A stretch of DNA of 20,042 bases from a virus: IMG/VR virus record IMGVR_UViG_3300020160_003442, positions 1 to 20,042 of that record. One strand, given 5' to 3'. This document shows, one piece after another, positions 6,681 to 12,848 of the stretch. Positions within the stretch are counted from its first letter, which is position 1, and each line of letters begins with the position of its first letter. The notes beneath the pieces were generated by a model. It did no database searches and was not told the origin of the DNA. It saw nothing but the letters and a program-made list of their open reading frames with translations. Both the position numbers and the translations under genes were made by a program.

Positions 6681-7166
6681 ATGAAATACATAAAGCTTTT
6701 TGAAAGCATACATGATGAGAGGCTCGCGGAAGAGACATGGGGAATAGATCCTTTCGAGCTTAGAGACATAGTTCAGATGTGTATCGAGGACTGTGGTGTA
6801 TTCTGCGAATTCGAAATATATCTTGGCATATCTTCTATTAATCAAAAAAATAGGTGGGACGGAAGCAAATACGACAGTGAACAGTTTTCTTCGATTTTCA
6901 AAGTCCTTTCTGACCGCATCGAACGAGATAATAGCATGCGTGCCTTTCCGTCTAAAGATTGTGTCGATGATGCACTGAAAGATGGAAAGTATCTGAAGAT
7001 ATGTGTTTTTCTAATCGGAGAAGAAGCGGCGATCAAAGCCGTCGATATAAGGAATTCCATAAACGAAAGGCTCTCGGCTTTCGGCGCTGGATATGCATGT
7101 AAGTTTATCGAATGGATAGGCAACGACTCGGTGGAGATAGTTTTCGAAAAGGAAATTAATATATAG
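6681..7166 (+). CDS. unknown protein with capsid-targeting-like N-terminus
   Basis: A 161-residue protein opening MKYIKLFESIHDERLAEE. An upstream in-frame start at 6627 exists, but it lies inside the previous gene, and the shared N-terminal motif marks 6681. LAE at residues 15-17 fits the (I/L)-x-E pattern of T4-type prohead protease sites. The rest is a mixed alpha/beta domain with several cysteines (in the stretches MCIEDCGVFC, KDC and YACK) and is not recognised. The gene's last codons overlap the promoter motif of the next gene. A packaged internal protein is suggested by the N-terminus only. Confidence 0.75.
   Translation: MKYIKLFESIHDERLAEETWGIDPFELRDIVQMCIEDCGVFCEFEIYLGISSINQKNRWDGSKYDSEQFSSIFKVLSDRIERDNSMRAFPSKDCVDDALKDGKYLKICVFLIGEEAAIKAVDIRNSINERLSAFGAGYACKFIEWIGNDSVEIVFEKEINI
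7156..7165 (+). promoter_or_regulatory. candidate late promoter motif TTAATATATA inside the 3' end of a gene
   Basis: Exact match overlapping the last codons and stop of the gene at 6681-7166, ending 4 bases before the ATG at 7170. A T4-type late start site would fall at or next to that ATG. Confidence 0.55.
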
Positions 7167-7169
7167 AAT

Positions 7170-7820
7170 ATGAGATACCTGAAGACATTCGAAAGCCATG
7201 GAAAGGAAGATATATTGATCATAGTGGATGTTCAAAAATCATTCAATAAGTACTTTACCGAAGCTTATGTGGATGCTTTGAAAAAATACTGCAAAAGATT
7301 CAAAAGAGTTTATCAGATATGGGACAACCATGTTGATGGAAAGAACGTCGACAAAGACTATCTGTACGATTTGGATCCTTCTGTTCCCGACCATTCGGAT
7401 CTCTATGATTTTCCTAACCAGGAAGAGCCTATCGAAAAGAGATATAACTATGACGTAGACGCGGATTTTTATAAAAACGTCTTGAGCGAAGACGTGTATA
7501 GAGAAATCAGCGAAAAGGAAGATTCTAGCGAGATAAAAAAAGGAGATGTCTTTCCTACGAAAGAAGGAACTCTTCTGGTCTATATCGGAAACAATCACAA
7601 ATGGTATCATATGCCTAAGAGGCTACATGAGCTTTTTCAGGAGTTGTGCGAAGCACAGACACTAAATGAGGGAATCGGAAAGCTTGGAGACGTCGTGCTG
7701 GTCGGAGGAGCAGACGGAGAGTGTCTCGAAGATATAGAGACTGCTGCGGTAGCGATGGGCGTAAGGCTTAGGATGAACAGGAAATATGTCTATTCTGCCA
7801 AGCATTGTCCGATAGGATAG
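7170..7820 (+). CDS. isochorismatase-like cysteine hydrolase with capsid-targeting-like N-terminus
   Basis: A 216-residue protein. After the leader MRYLKTFES comes ILIIVDVQKSF (15-25), the first strand of the isochorismatase/nicotinamidase fold with the catalytic Asp (D20). Near the C-terminus VVLVGGADGECLEDIETAAVAMG (about 174-196) matches the family's nucleophile region, with C185 in the expected cysteine position before the alanine-rich helix. The catalytic lysine is not pinned down, and a charged insert occupies the middle. Family members hydrolyse nicotinamide, isochorismate, ureidoacrylate or carbamoylated substrates; the substrate here is unknown. The leader may direct the enzyme into the capsid. 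It is followed 16 bases later by the small basic protein gene. Confidence 0.8.
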   Translation: MRYLKTFESHGKEDILIIVDVQKSFNKYFTEAYVDALKKYCKRFKRVYQIWDNHVDGKNVDKDYLYDLDPSVPDHSDLYDFPNQEEPIEKRYNYDVDADFYKNVLSEDVYREISEKEDSSEIKKGDVFPTKEGTLLVYIGNNHKWYHMPKRLHELFQELCEAQTLNEGIGKLGDVVLVGGADGECLEDIETAAVAMGVRLRMNRKYVYSAKHCPIG

Positions 7821-7836
7821 AAAAATTTCATTCGAT

Positions 7837-8046
7837 ATGCCTGCCAAATCAAAACAGCAATTCAGATACATTTATGCGATGAGAAGGAAGTACGGATCCA
7901 AAAAGAAAGCGCCTAAAGGCATGAAATGGGTATTCAACAAAGATTGGACCGACAGAGTATCGTATAAGGATCTTCCTAAGAAGATAAAAGAAAGATATGT
8001 GATGAGATTCGTCGATTATCTAAACGAGATTCTACGCTACGACTAG
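7837..8046 (+). CDS. small basic protein, unknown
   Basis: A 69-residue, very basic protein (many Lys and Arg). The opening MPAKSKQQFRYIYAMRRKYG resembles a widespread group of short phage proteins that begin with Pro-x-Lys-Ser-x-x-Gln and have no known function. The composition suggests binding to nucleic acid or to an acidic partner. It follows the hydrolase with a 16-base gap, probably on the same transcript. Its last 15 bases overlap the end of the convergent gp25 gene. Confidence 0.7.
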   Translation: MPAKSKQQFRYIYAMRRKYGSKKKAPKGMKWVFNKDWTDRVSYKDLPKKIKERYVMRFVDYLNEILRYD

Positions 8047-8409
8047 ATATACGTCTAGGTCTTTTATCTGGAAGAATACTTCCATCACTTCTTCGAATCT
8101 TTCCGGATGTTCTAAAAAAGTAACTTTTAGAATATAGTCTATTCCTGATATTTCTGGTATATATGTGCTTATTTGAATATTGAGTTCTTCTTCTATCGTT
8201 TCCGCTGATAATTTTGTTTCATGTAGATAAACTGGTAGATCGCCTCCGAATTCTGGATCGAAGAATAACTCTCCTTTGTTCGTGAATAGTATCATTTCCC
8301 ATTTCTGCACGATTACTCTCAATACTTCGTCTTCGATGAGTGCTTTGTCTCTGAATCTTGGATGTCCTGGATAACCTAAATAGAAGTCTGTAAAATTGAA
8401 GCTTGCCAT
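8032..8409 (-). CDS. gp25: baseplate wedge protein (T4 gp25-like)
   Basis: A 125-residue protein of the gpW/gp25 family, which forms part of the inner baseplate wedge of contractile tails and helps start sheath assembly. The family core is visible: an N-terminal helix after D21 (KALIEDEVLRVIVQKWEMIL), the GE-x-x-F-D-P-E-F-G-G-D-L motif (46-57), and the later helix with the strand YIPEISGIDYILKVTF. Length is close to T4 gp25 (132 residues). The promoter motif ends 4 bases before the ATG. It is tail to tail with the small basic protein, and the clamp loader lies just upstream on the same strand. Confidence 0.9.
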   Translation of the reverse strand: MASFNFTDFYLGYPGHPRFRDKALIEDEVLRVIVQKWEMILFTNKGELFFDPEFGGDLPVYLHETKLSAETIEEELNIQISTYIPEISGIDYILKVTFLEHPERFEEVMEVFFQIKDLDVYLVVA

Positions 8410-8413
8410 ATTC

Positions 8414-8423
8414 TATATATAAA
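8414..8423 (-). promoter_or_regulatory. candidate late promoter motif TTTATATATA
   Basis: Exact match on the minus strand, ending 4 bases before the gp25 ATG at 8409. It allows late expression of gp25 separately from the upstream clamp-loader gene. Confidence 0.6.
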
Positions 8424-8435
8424 ATGAAATATCCC

Positions 8436-9395
8436 TTATCTATTTAGAATCTCTTTCAGCTTGCCTATTATTGTCATTCCTATTATTATAGGATCTGATT
8501 CTGAATCTAGCTTTCCACCATAGTCTGCTATTATGAAGTTGCATTCGAATAGCCTTTCTGCGCTTTTTCCATTCTGTATAGACCAGTCTATGAAAGGCCT
8601 TCCTAATAGCTTTATCATCGATCCGATTTTATCTGGTCCGAATTTTGACATCAAGAAGTGATAGGTATCTTCATATCCTGATTTTTCATAGAGATGGTCA
8701 TATAGCTCTGATTTTGTCTTCGAGCTTATGTTAGATGATCCTCCTATCTGTCCGGTCTGTATGAAGTCCTGCACCTCTACCAATATGCTTCTGAAATCAG
8801 GAAACTTCTTGCTTATTATCTGAACTAGTTGTTCTTTCGATATCTCGCTGCCTTCTTTTGGCATTATCTCGTTTTGTATCTTCTTGTATATTTCTGTCTT
8901 CAGCTGCTTTTCTTCTTCCAGATTTGAGCAGTCGAAGCATATAGTCTTTATTCTCGACTTGAGGCCGTCCGATATCTTTTCTATGTGGTTTGTGGTTATT
9001 ATAAACCTCACACTGTTGTTGTATTTCTCTATGAATGCCTTGAAGGCGTCTTGGAATTGCGGAGAGACTCTTTCGAATTCGTCTAAGAATACATATTTTA
9101 TGTCTGACGATGATTCGAACATCGGAGTGAATCTGCAGAAGTTCTGAATCTCTTCCCTAAGAACTTCTATGGAGGTATCCATGGAGCAGTTTAGCTCTAG
9201 AAATGGAGTTTCTTTTGAGTATTTTCCTATGAGAATTCGCGCCAAGCTGGTCTTTCCGGTTCCGTAGTGACCATAGAATATATAATGCTGTCCTACTCCA
9301 TTTTCGAATTGCTTCCTTATCCTATTTGGAAGGATTATATCATCTATTTTTTTCGGTCTCCACTTTTCCCAGAGCAATATGCTATTTACTGACAT
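8436..9395 (-). CDS. gp44: sliding-clamp loader large subunit (T4 gp44-like)
   Basis: A 319-residue AAA+ ATPase of the RFC/gp44 type that opens and loads the sliding clamp for the replisome and, in T4, for late transcription. It shows WEKWRPKKIDD (9-19), Walker A GHYGTGKTS (42-50), Walker B VFLDEFE (102-108), sensor 1 TTN (134-136) and the S147-R148 of the SRC-type arginine-finger motif. The ATG at 9395 is preferred over an upstream TTG at 9413, since the protein then begins MSVNSILLWEKWRP as in the family. T4 gp44 has 319 residues. No late motif precedes it, consistent with earlier expression. The small subunit gp62 and clamp gp45 are not in the window. Confidence 0.93.
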   Translation of the reverse strand: MSVNSILLWEKWRPKKIDDIILPNRIRKQFENGVGQHYIFYGHYGTGKTSLARILIGKYSKETPFLELNCSMDTSIEVLREEIQNFCRFTPMFESSSDIKYVFLDEFERVSPQFQDAFKAFIEKYNNSVRFIITTNHIEKISDGLKSRIKTICFDCSNLEEEKQLKTEIYKKIQNEIMPKEGSEISKEQLVQIISKKFPDFRSILVEVQDFIQTGQIGGSSNISSKTKSELYDHLYEKSGYEDTYHFLMSKFGPDKIGSMIKLLGRPFIDWSIQNGKSAERLFECNFIIADYGGKLDSESDPIIIGMTIIGKLKEILNR

Positions 9396-9445
9396 TTTAT
9401 CGAGTTTTATCAAATAATATATGATTTATTGGAGAGGAAGTTTAT

Positions 9446-9455
9446 TTAATATATA
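9446..9455 (+). promoter_or_regulatory. candidate late promoter motif TTAATATATA
   Basis: Exact match ending 5 bases before the gp15-like ATG at 9461. The preceding GGAGAGGAA (9431-9439) is also found before the portal promoter at 16510-16518. Confidence 0.6.
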
Positions 9456-9460
9456 TCCTT

Positions 9461-10627
9461 ATGATAGGAGATAAGTTCAACTTCGAAGACGTTTTTTTCC
9501 GAGATCTTACGGTGTGTGTTCTGGATACTCTCGAAGGTCAGATAAAATGGACCAATAGATTCACGTCCGGCGATGTCTTTGTTCCGGTTCCTATATATTA
9601 TTCTTTGACGGGAGATGAAAGATTTCTTCTAGATTCTTTTTCAGACGACATAGTTTCTGAAAATAGATTTGTCGAGCTTAATACAGACATGATACCAAGA
9701 GGCCATCTTACTATGACCGGCTTCAATATAAAATCCGACGAGTTCGCGAATCCTAATGTTTGGCTGCGTATGGTTGTTGAGAACGAAAAGGAGATACGAA
9801 AAGTTCTTTCTAAGGTAAGGGCCGTTCCTATAACCGTCAATTATGACCTTACTATACTGCTTTCTAGCGAAATAGACACATTTAAGTGTAGTCAGGCGAT
9901 TCTAGACACTCTTTGGATATACAAATTCATGTACTTCGAACACAATTTCATGAATATCGATGCCATAATGGTCATGCCGGATAGCAATTCTATAGAGATG
10001 AACAGAGAAAAGAACCTAACTAGCGACAACAATATTAGGCTAAAATGCTCATTCACCGTAGAGACCTATTATCCTGCATTTAGGAGAGACAGAGTCAATG
10101 GGGTCGGATATCCGAGAGATTTTGGATCTGGAATGGTCGATGGAAATGACTTCGTTCTTTCTGGGGGATATTCTGACTATTTTTCACAGCCAAATGGACA
10201 AAGTATCATTGTGCCTCGAGAGTCTTCTACCAATAATTCTTTGCCTGGAATTATAAATATTCCTAAAGTTCCTATTTATCCGCCGACGCCGAAGCCTCCT
10301 TATCAACCTTATCCATATGTTCCTGGTAGAGTTCCTTCCTGGGTCGACGGTCCTGACGGATTTACTAAATATGGACAGACAGGAAGCTTCTATGATACTC
10401 AACAATCCAATGTGGTGGATACATCCGGCTCGGTTCCTGGCTCGGTTCCTGGCTCGGCTCCTGGCTCGGCTCCTGGCTCGGCTCCTCAGAACGAATATTC
10501 TGTTTTTCCTAAGAGAACAAGATGGTTCAACAACATATTGCGTTCTAGAGAGAGGTCTGGCGGTAGTTCAAACGATCCGGTCATATCGCAACAGAATGTC
10601 GCTCCTAGACGCGATGAAGAAAAATAG
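9461..10627 (+). CDS. gp15: tail terminator/sheath stabiliser (T4 gp15-like) with extended tail
   Basis: A 388-residue protein. Residues 1-210 follow the T4 gp15 plan: FEDVFFRDLTVCVLDTLEGQI, then a phosphate-like strand TSGDVFVPVPIYY (35-47), an M-I-P-R strand (about 77-80), an AVPITVNYDLTILL segment and a final FTVETYYPAF strand. gp15 caps the tail tube and sheath and joins the tail to the head. T4 gp15 has 272 residues; here the extra length is a disordered C-terminal extension rich in Pro, Tyr, Ser and Gly (about 250-388), including five S-(V/A)-P-G tetrapeptides coded by 12-base repeats. The assignment rests on pattern similarity and is reasonable, not certain. Confidence 0.75.
   Translation: MIGDKFNFEDVFFRDLTVCVLDTLEGQIKWTNRFTSGDVFVPVPIYYSLTGDERFLLDSFSDDIVSENRFVELNTDMIPRGHLTMTGFNIKSDEFANPNVWLRMVVENEKEIRKVLSKVRAVPITVNYDLTILLSSEIDTFKCSQAILDTLWIYKFMYFEHNFMNIDAIMVMPDSNSIEMNREKNLTSDNNIRLKCSFTVETYYPAFRRDRVNGVGYPRDFGSGMVDGNDFVLSGGYSDYFSQPNGQSIIVPRESSTNNSLPGIINIPKVPIYPPTPKPPYQPYPYVPGRVPSWVDGPDGFTKYGQTGSFYDTQQSNVVDTSGSVPGSVPGSAPGSAPGSAPQNEYSVFPKRTRWFNNILRSRERSGGSSNDPVISQQNVAPRRDEEK
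10427..10486 (+). repeat. five tandem 12-base repeats coding G-S-V/A-P
   Basis: GGCTCGGTTCCT occurs twice (10427-10450) and GGCTCGGCTCCT three times (10451-10486), in frame within the gp15-like gene tail. Length changes by whole units would keep the frame. Confidence 0.95.
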
Positions 10628-10647
10628 AAAAAAACGGCTTTTTGACG

Positions 10648-10657
10648 TTAATATATA
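10648..10657 (+). promoter_or_regulatory. candidate late promoter motif TTAATATATA with upstream element
   Basis: Exact match ending 30 bases before the ATG at 10688. The upstream AAAACGG at 10631 lies at the same distance as in the 5688 promoter. Confidence 0.6.
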
Positions 10658-10687
10658 CTCATATACATAAAAAAAATTATTGAAAAT

Positions 10688-11971
10688 ATGAAGAATCTTA
10701 AACTTGAACTGTTTAACTTTAAGAAGAATCTTTCGCTTGATCAAGAAGAGATCTCTGTTATAGTTGAGGGACATATGAATGCTTGCAACAACGCCTCTGA
10801 AAAGAGCATCATTGCTTCTCTTAACGAGAGGCTCAAGCCATATACATACGACAAGGAAGTAAGGTCTCTTTTGGAGAATCTGAATGATGATATGAAGAGC
10901 TTCGAGCTTCTTTATGAGCTTAAGAACCTATACAATGTGCTTAACACTAAAAACGGCGGAGAGCTATATAGACAGCCTATAAACGTTCTTCTTCAGACTA
11001 TCAATCTCGAGTCTGACCAGGACAGAATGTCTAAAGTTCTTAACGAGCTTGCAGTATATGACTGGGTTCCTGAGATAAAGCTGTTTGTTCATAACCTAAC
11101 TAAGTCTCCTGAAAAGAGAAATAATCTTCTCAGCGGCGGAAAAGGCGAGTCTATCTACACCATAGTAGAATCCGTCGAAGATGGTCATATTGCTTTGGTC
11201 AGAGACGCTTGGTTCCTTCTCAGCGAAAGCGTTATAGAGAAGACGCTTCTGGAAAACCATATCAAAGAAGAGGCTGATCTCAAGTCTATGAGAATGCTCG
11301 AGACTGCGATGAAATACGCTTCTGTTACTGAAGACAGAGTAAACTTCAGGATTTCTGAGTATCTTACTATAGGATTGTCTGTCGCGAAGAAAGGAAAAGT
11401 CTATATAAACGATGACGAGATGAACGAAGAGACCACTTTGGAAAGCCTTTTCAACTCTCCTATCGTTCCTATCGTTAACAAAAACTTCTATCCTGTTCTT
11501 CTGGAAGTTTCTCAAAATCTTGACAAATTCGTAGAGCTTGACGTGGTTAAAAGAGTTAACAATCTCATCAATCCATATCTTGAGTGTTTCGCTTTCAACT
11601 ATAAAAACGCAACTTTCTTATACAGATGCGACGAAAGATACGGAAACTCTTTCTACAAATACGAGTCTGCGTTGGAATTGGTAAACGAAGTTAGAAACGA
11701 GCTAAACTATGACCTTACTTATTTCTACGAAAACAAGCTTGGAAAAGAGCTTATCGTTAAGAGAAAGCTTGAAGACAAAGAAAGAGAAGTTTCTCTTAAA
11801 TTGGAAGACGTTTGCTATAACATCGACAAGCTTAAGGGATCCATCAAGATGATCGGAGAGTCGGAAGTTCTTTCTACCGCTCTTAAAAACCTCGAAAAAA
11901 GAAAGACTTTTTTAGATGCCGAGCTTTTAGGCGTTAAAGAGCTTCAATATAAAGAAAGAATAAAGCTATAA
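10688..11971 (+). CDS. abundant-type helical phage protein, unknown
   Basis: A 427-residue, largely helical protein with a likely coiled coil near the C-terminus (about 355-420). No family is recognised. The base use differs from its neighbours: Leu is mostly CTT, Val mostly GTT and Ser mostly TCT, with few of the ATA, AGG and GTC codons common elsewhere. That pattern is typical of highly expressed genes. The gene stands alone between an extended late-type promoter and a strong terminator, so it is its own transcript. The N-terminus MKNLKLELFNFKKNL loosely resembles the leaders of the 5722-7820 cluster. A major virion or scaffold protein fits, but this is inference. Confidence 0.8.
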   Translation: MKNLKLELFNFKKNLSLDQEEISVIVEGHMNACNNASEKSIIASLNERLKPYTYDKEVRSLLENLNDDMKSFELLYELKNLYNVLNTKNGGELYRQPINVLLQTINLESDQDRMSKVLNELAVYDWVPEIKLFVHNLTKSPEKRNNLLSGGKGESIYTIVESVEDGHIALVRDAWFLLSESVIEKTLLENHIKEEADLKSMRMLETAMKYASVTEDRVNFRISEYLTIGLSVAKKGKVYINDDEMNEETTLESLFNSPIVPIVNKNFYPVLLEVSQNLDKFVELDVVKRVNNLINPYLECFAFNYKNATFLYRCDERYGNSFYKYESALELVNEVRNELNYDLTYFYENKLGKELIVKRKLEDKEREVSLKLEDVCYNIDKLKGSIKMIGESEVLSTALKNLEKRKTFLDAELLGVKELQYKERIKL

Positions 11972-11990
11972 TTTATTTCTTGCTTGCATA

Positions 11991-12018
11991 AAAATCCTCC
12001 AAAATTGGAGGATTTTTT
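11991..12018 (+). terminator. strong intrinsic terminator
   Basis: A 10-bp perfect stem AAAATCCTCC/GGAGGATTTT (11991-12000 with 12007-12016), a 6-base loop and T's to 12018. It closes the gene at 10688-11971 and insulates the sigma-factor gene. Confidence 0.9.
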
Positions 12019-12053
12019 ATTTTTTAAACTTTTATATTTTTATATGCTATAAC

Positions 12054-12089
12054 ATGAAGCATAAAAATCCAGATGGATTTAAAAATTAA
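12054..12089 (+). CDS. possible 11-codon upstream ORF before the sigma factor
   Basis: ATG at 12054 reads MKHKNPDGFKN and stops at 12087-12089, 9 bases before the sigma-factor ATG. A short hairpin (AAATCC at 12065-12070 with GGATTT at 12075-12080) lies within it. It could be a leader peptide controlling sigma-factor translation, or chance; evidence is weak. Confidence 0.2.
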   Translation: MKHKNPDGFKN

Positions 12090-12098
12090 TGCTTATGA

Positions 12099-12464
12099 AT
12101 GTATCTTAACAACAAAGAACTCTACATCGAGCTTGTAGTGAGCAAAGCGCAAGGAAGATTGACGCGAAACGCTCAGAAGATGCTCGAGCTTCTAGCCAAG
12201 AAGACCATCAAGAAGATGAGGTATTGGTCGAACGACGACAAGCTAGATTGCTACCAGAGCGGCCTGCTCTACGTCTTCCAGAACTGGTATAACTTCAACG
12301 AAGAAAAATCCGTAAATGCCTTCGCATATTTCACCGAGATATTCAAGCGAGGAATCGCCAAAGGCTACAACGACCTATATAAGAAAAAGGGCGACAACGA
12401 ACATCAGATAAGGCTAATCTCCATCGAGGGAAGCAACGATGGCATGGGCCTTCACTCATTGTAA
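12099..12464 (+). CDS. gp55: late-transcription sigma factor (T4 gp55-like)
   Basis: A 121-residue minimal sigma factor that would direct host RNA polymerase to phage late promoters. In T4, gp55 recognises TATAAATA and needs the sliding clamp and gp33. Sequence support: LTRNAQKMLELLAKK (21-35), then a region-2-like segment with DDKLDCYQSGLLYVFQNW (46-63) and NAFAYFTEIFKRGIAKGYNDLY (73-94), closely matching gp55 proteins of T4-like marine phages. T4 gp55 has 185 residues, so this is short. The C-terminus MGLHSL could be the clamp-binding tail, as in T4, but that is inference. The start is ATG at 12099. It lies alone on the plus strand, after a terminator and convergent with the small ORF at 12465, and has no late motif in front. 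Confidence 0.9.
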   Translation: MYLNNKELYIELVVSKAQGRLTRNAQKMLELLAKKTIKKMRYWSNDDKLDCYQSGLLYVFQNWYNFNEEKSVNAFAYFTEIFKRGIAKGYNDLYKKKGDNEHQIRLISIEGSNDGMGLHSL

Positions 12465-12551
12465 TCAAATGAAATATTCTTTCGACAATATATAGACATA
12501 CGACATAGAAACGCCGCCGTCTTTCATGGCGGCGACTATATCGTTTTCCAT
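12465..12551 (-). CDS. possible 28-residue small protein
   Basis: On the minus strand ATG at 12551 reads MENDIVAAMKDGGVSMSYVY and eight more residues, with a TGA at 12465-12467 that abuts the sigma-factor stop. Codon use (GCC, GAC, GGC, GTC) matches genuine genes here, and the region is otherwise empty. It lies 32 bases after the gene ending at 12584. The coding strand contains a 7-bp GC-rich hairpin (12512-12534), so a structured RNA is an alternative. Function unknown. Confidence 0.4.
   Translation of the reverse strand: MENDIVAAMKDGGVSMSYVYILSKEYFI
12512..12534. other. GC-rich 7-bp hairpin
   Basis: CGCCGCC (12512-12518) pairs perfectly with GGCGGCG (12528-12534) around a 9-base loop. There is no following T run, so it is not an obvious terminator. 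It overlaps the small ORF at 12465-12551, where the repeat encodes Ala-Ala and Gly-Gly. Confidence 0.5.
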
Positions 12552-12583
12552 AAACCCTTCAAAGTCCTATATGCGAAAGGAAT

Positions 12584-12790
12584 CTATACGCTCGGTTTTT
12601 CGGTTATCTTGATAGAAATCTCGACTTCTACGTTTCGGTTGGCGAACTTGCTCAAAGCCTTGTCGACGAAATCTGAAGGGTTGTATAGGCTCACTTGGTT
12701 CTTTCCTGTAGTTGTCTCGATTCCGAAATTGTCTTTTGCTTCGAATACGCGTCCTTCGTATCTTTCGGTAGAAGATTCTTCTATTTTCAT
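12584..12790 (-). CDS. small hypothetical protein
   Basis: A 68-residue protein starting MKIEESSTERYEGRVFEAKDNFG. An in-frame ATG at 12832 would add 14 residues but lies inside the terminator hairpin after glutamine synthetase, so 12790 is preferred. The sequence appears beta-rich with an S-L-Y-N-P turn and a terminal strand VEVEISIKI. No family is recognised. The leader is A-rich with no Shine-Dalgarno sequence. It follows glutamine synthetase on the same strand, though a terminator stands between. Confidence 0.6.
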   Translation of the reverse strand: MKIEESSTERYEGRVFEAKDNFGIETTTGKNQVSLYNPSDFVDKALSKFANRNVEVEISIKITEKPSV

Positions 12791-12818
12791 ATTGTCTTTT
12801 TTATTTTCAAATATACAG

Positions 12819-12846
12819 AAAATGCCTTTCATACGAAAGGCATTTT
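12819..12846 (-). terminator. bidirectional-type terminator hairpin after glutamine synthetase
   Basis: A 12-bp perfect stem AAAATGCCTTTC/GAAAGGCATTTT with a 4-base loop (12831-12834), 2 bases past the glutamine synthetase stop. The A and T ends make it usable on both strands. Confidence 0.85.
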
Positions 12847-12848
12847 GT

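Noticed and set aside
7837-8046. C-terminal RFVDYLNE of the small basic protein as another capsid-targeting leader
   Set aside because: It only loosely recalls the leader motif and lies at the wrong end of the protein.
9396-9413. TTG start at 9413 for the clamp loader
   Set aside because: The ATG at 9395 gives the family-like N-terminus and the same length as T4 gp44; the six extra residues have no support.
12791-12832. ATG at 12832 for the small protein at 12584-12790
   Set aside because: It lies in the stem of the glutamine synthetase terminator; ATG at 12790 has an A-rich leader typical of the window.
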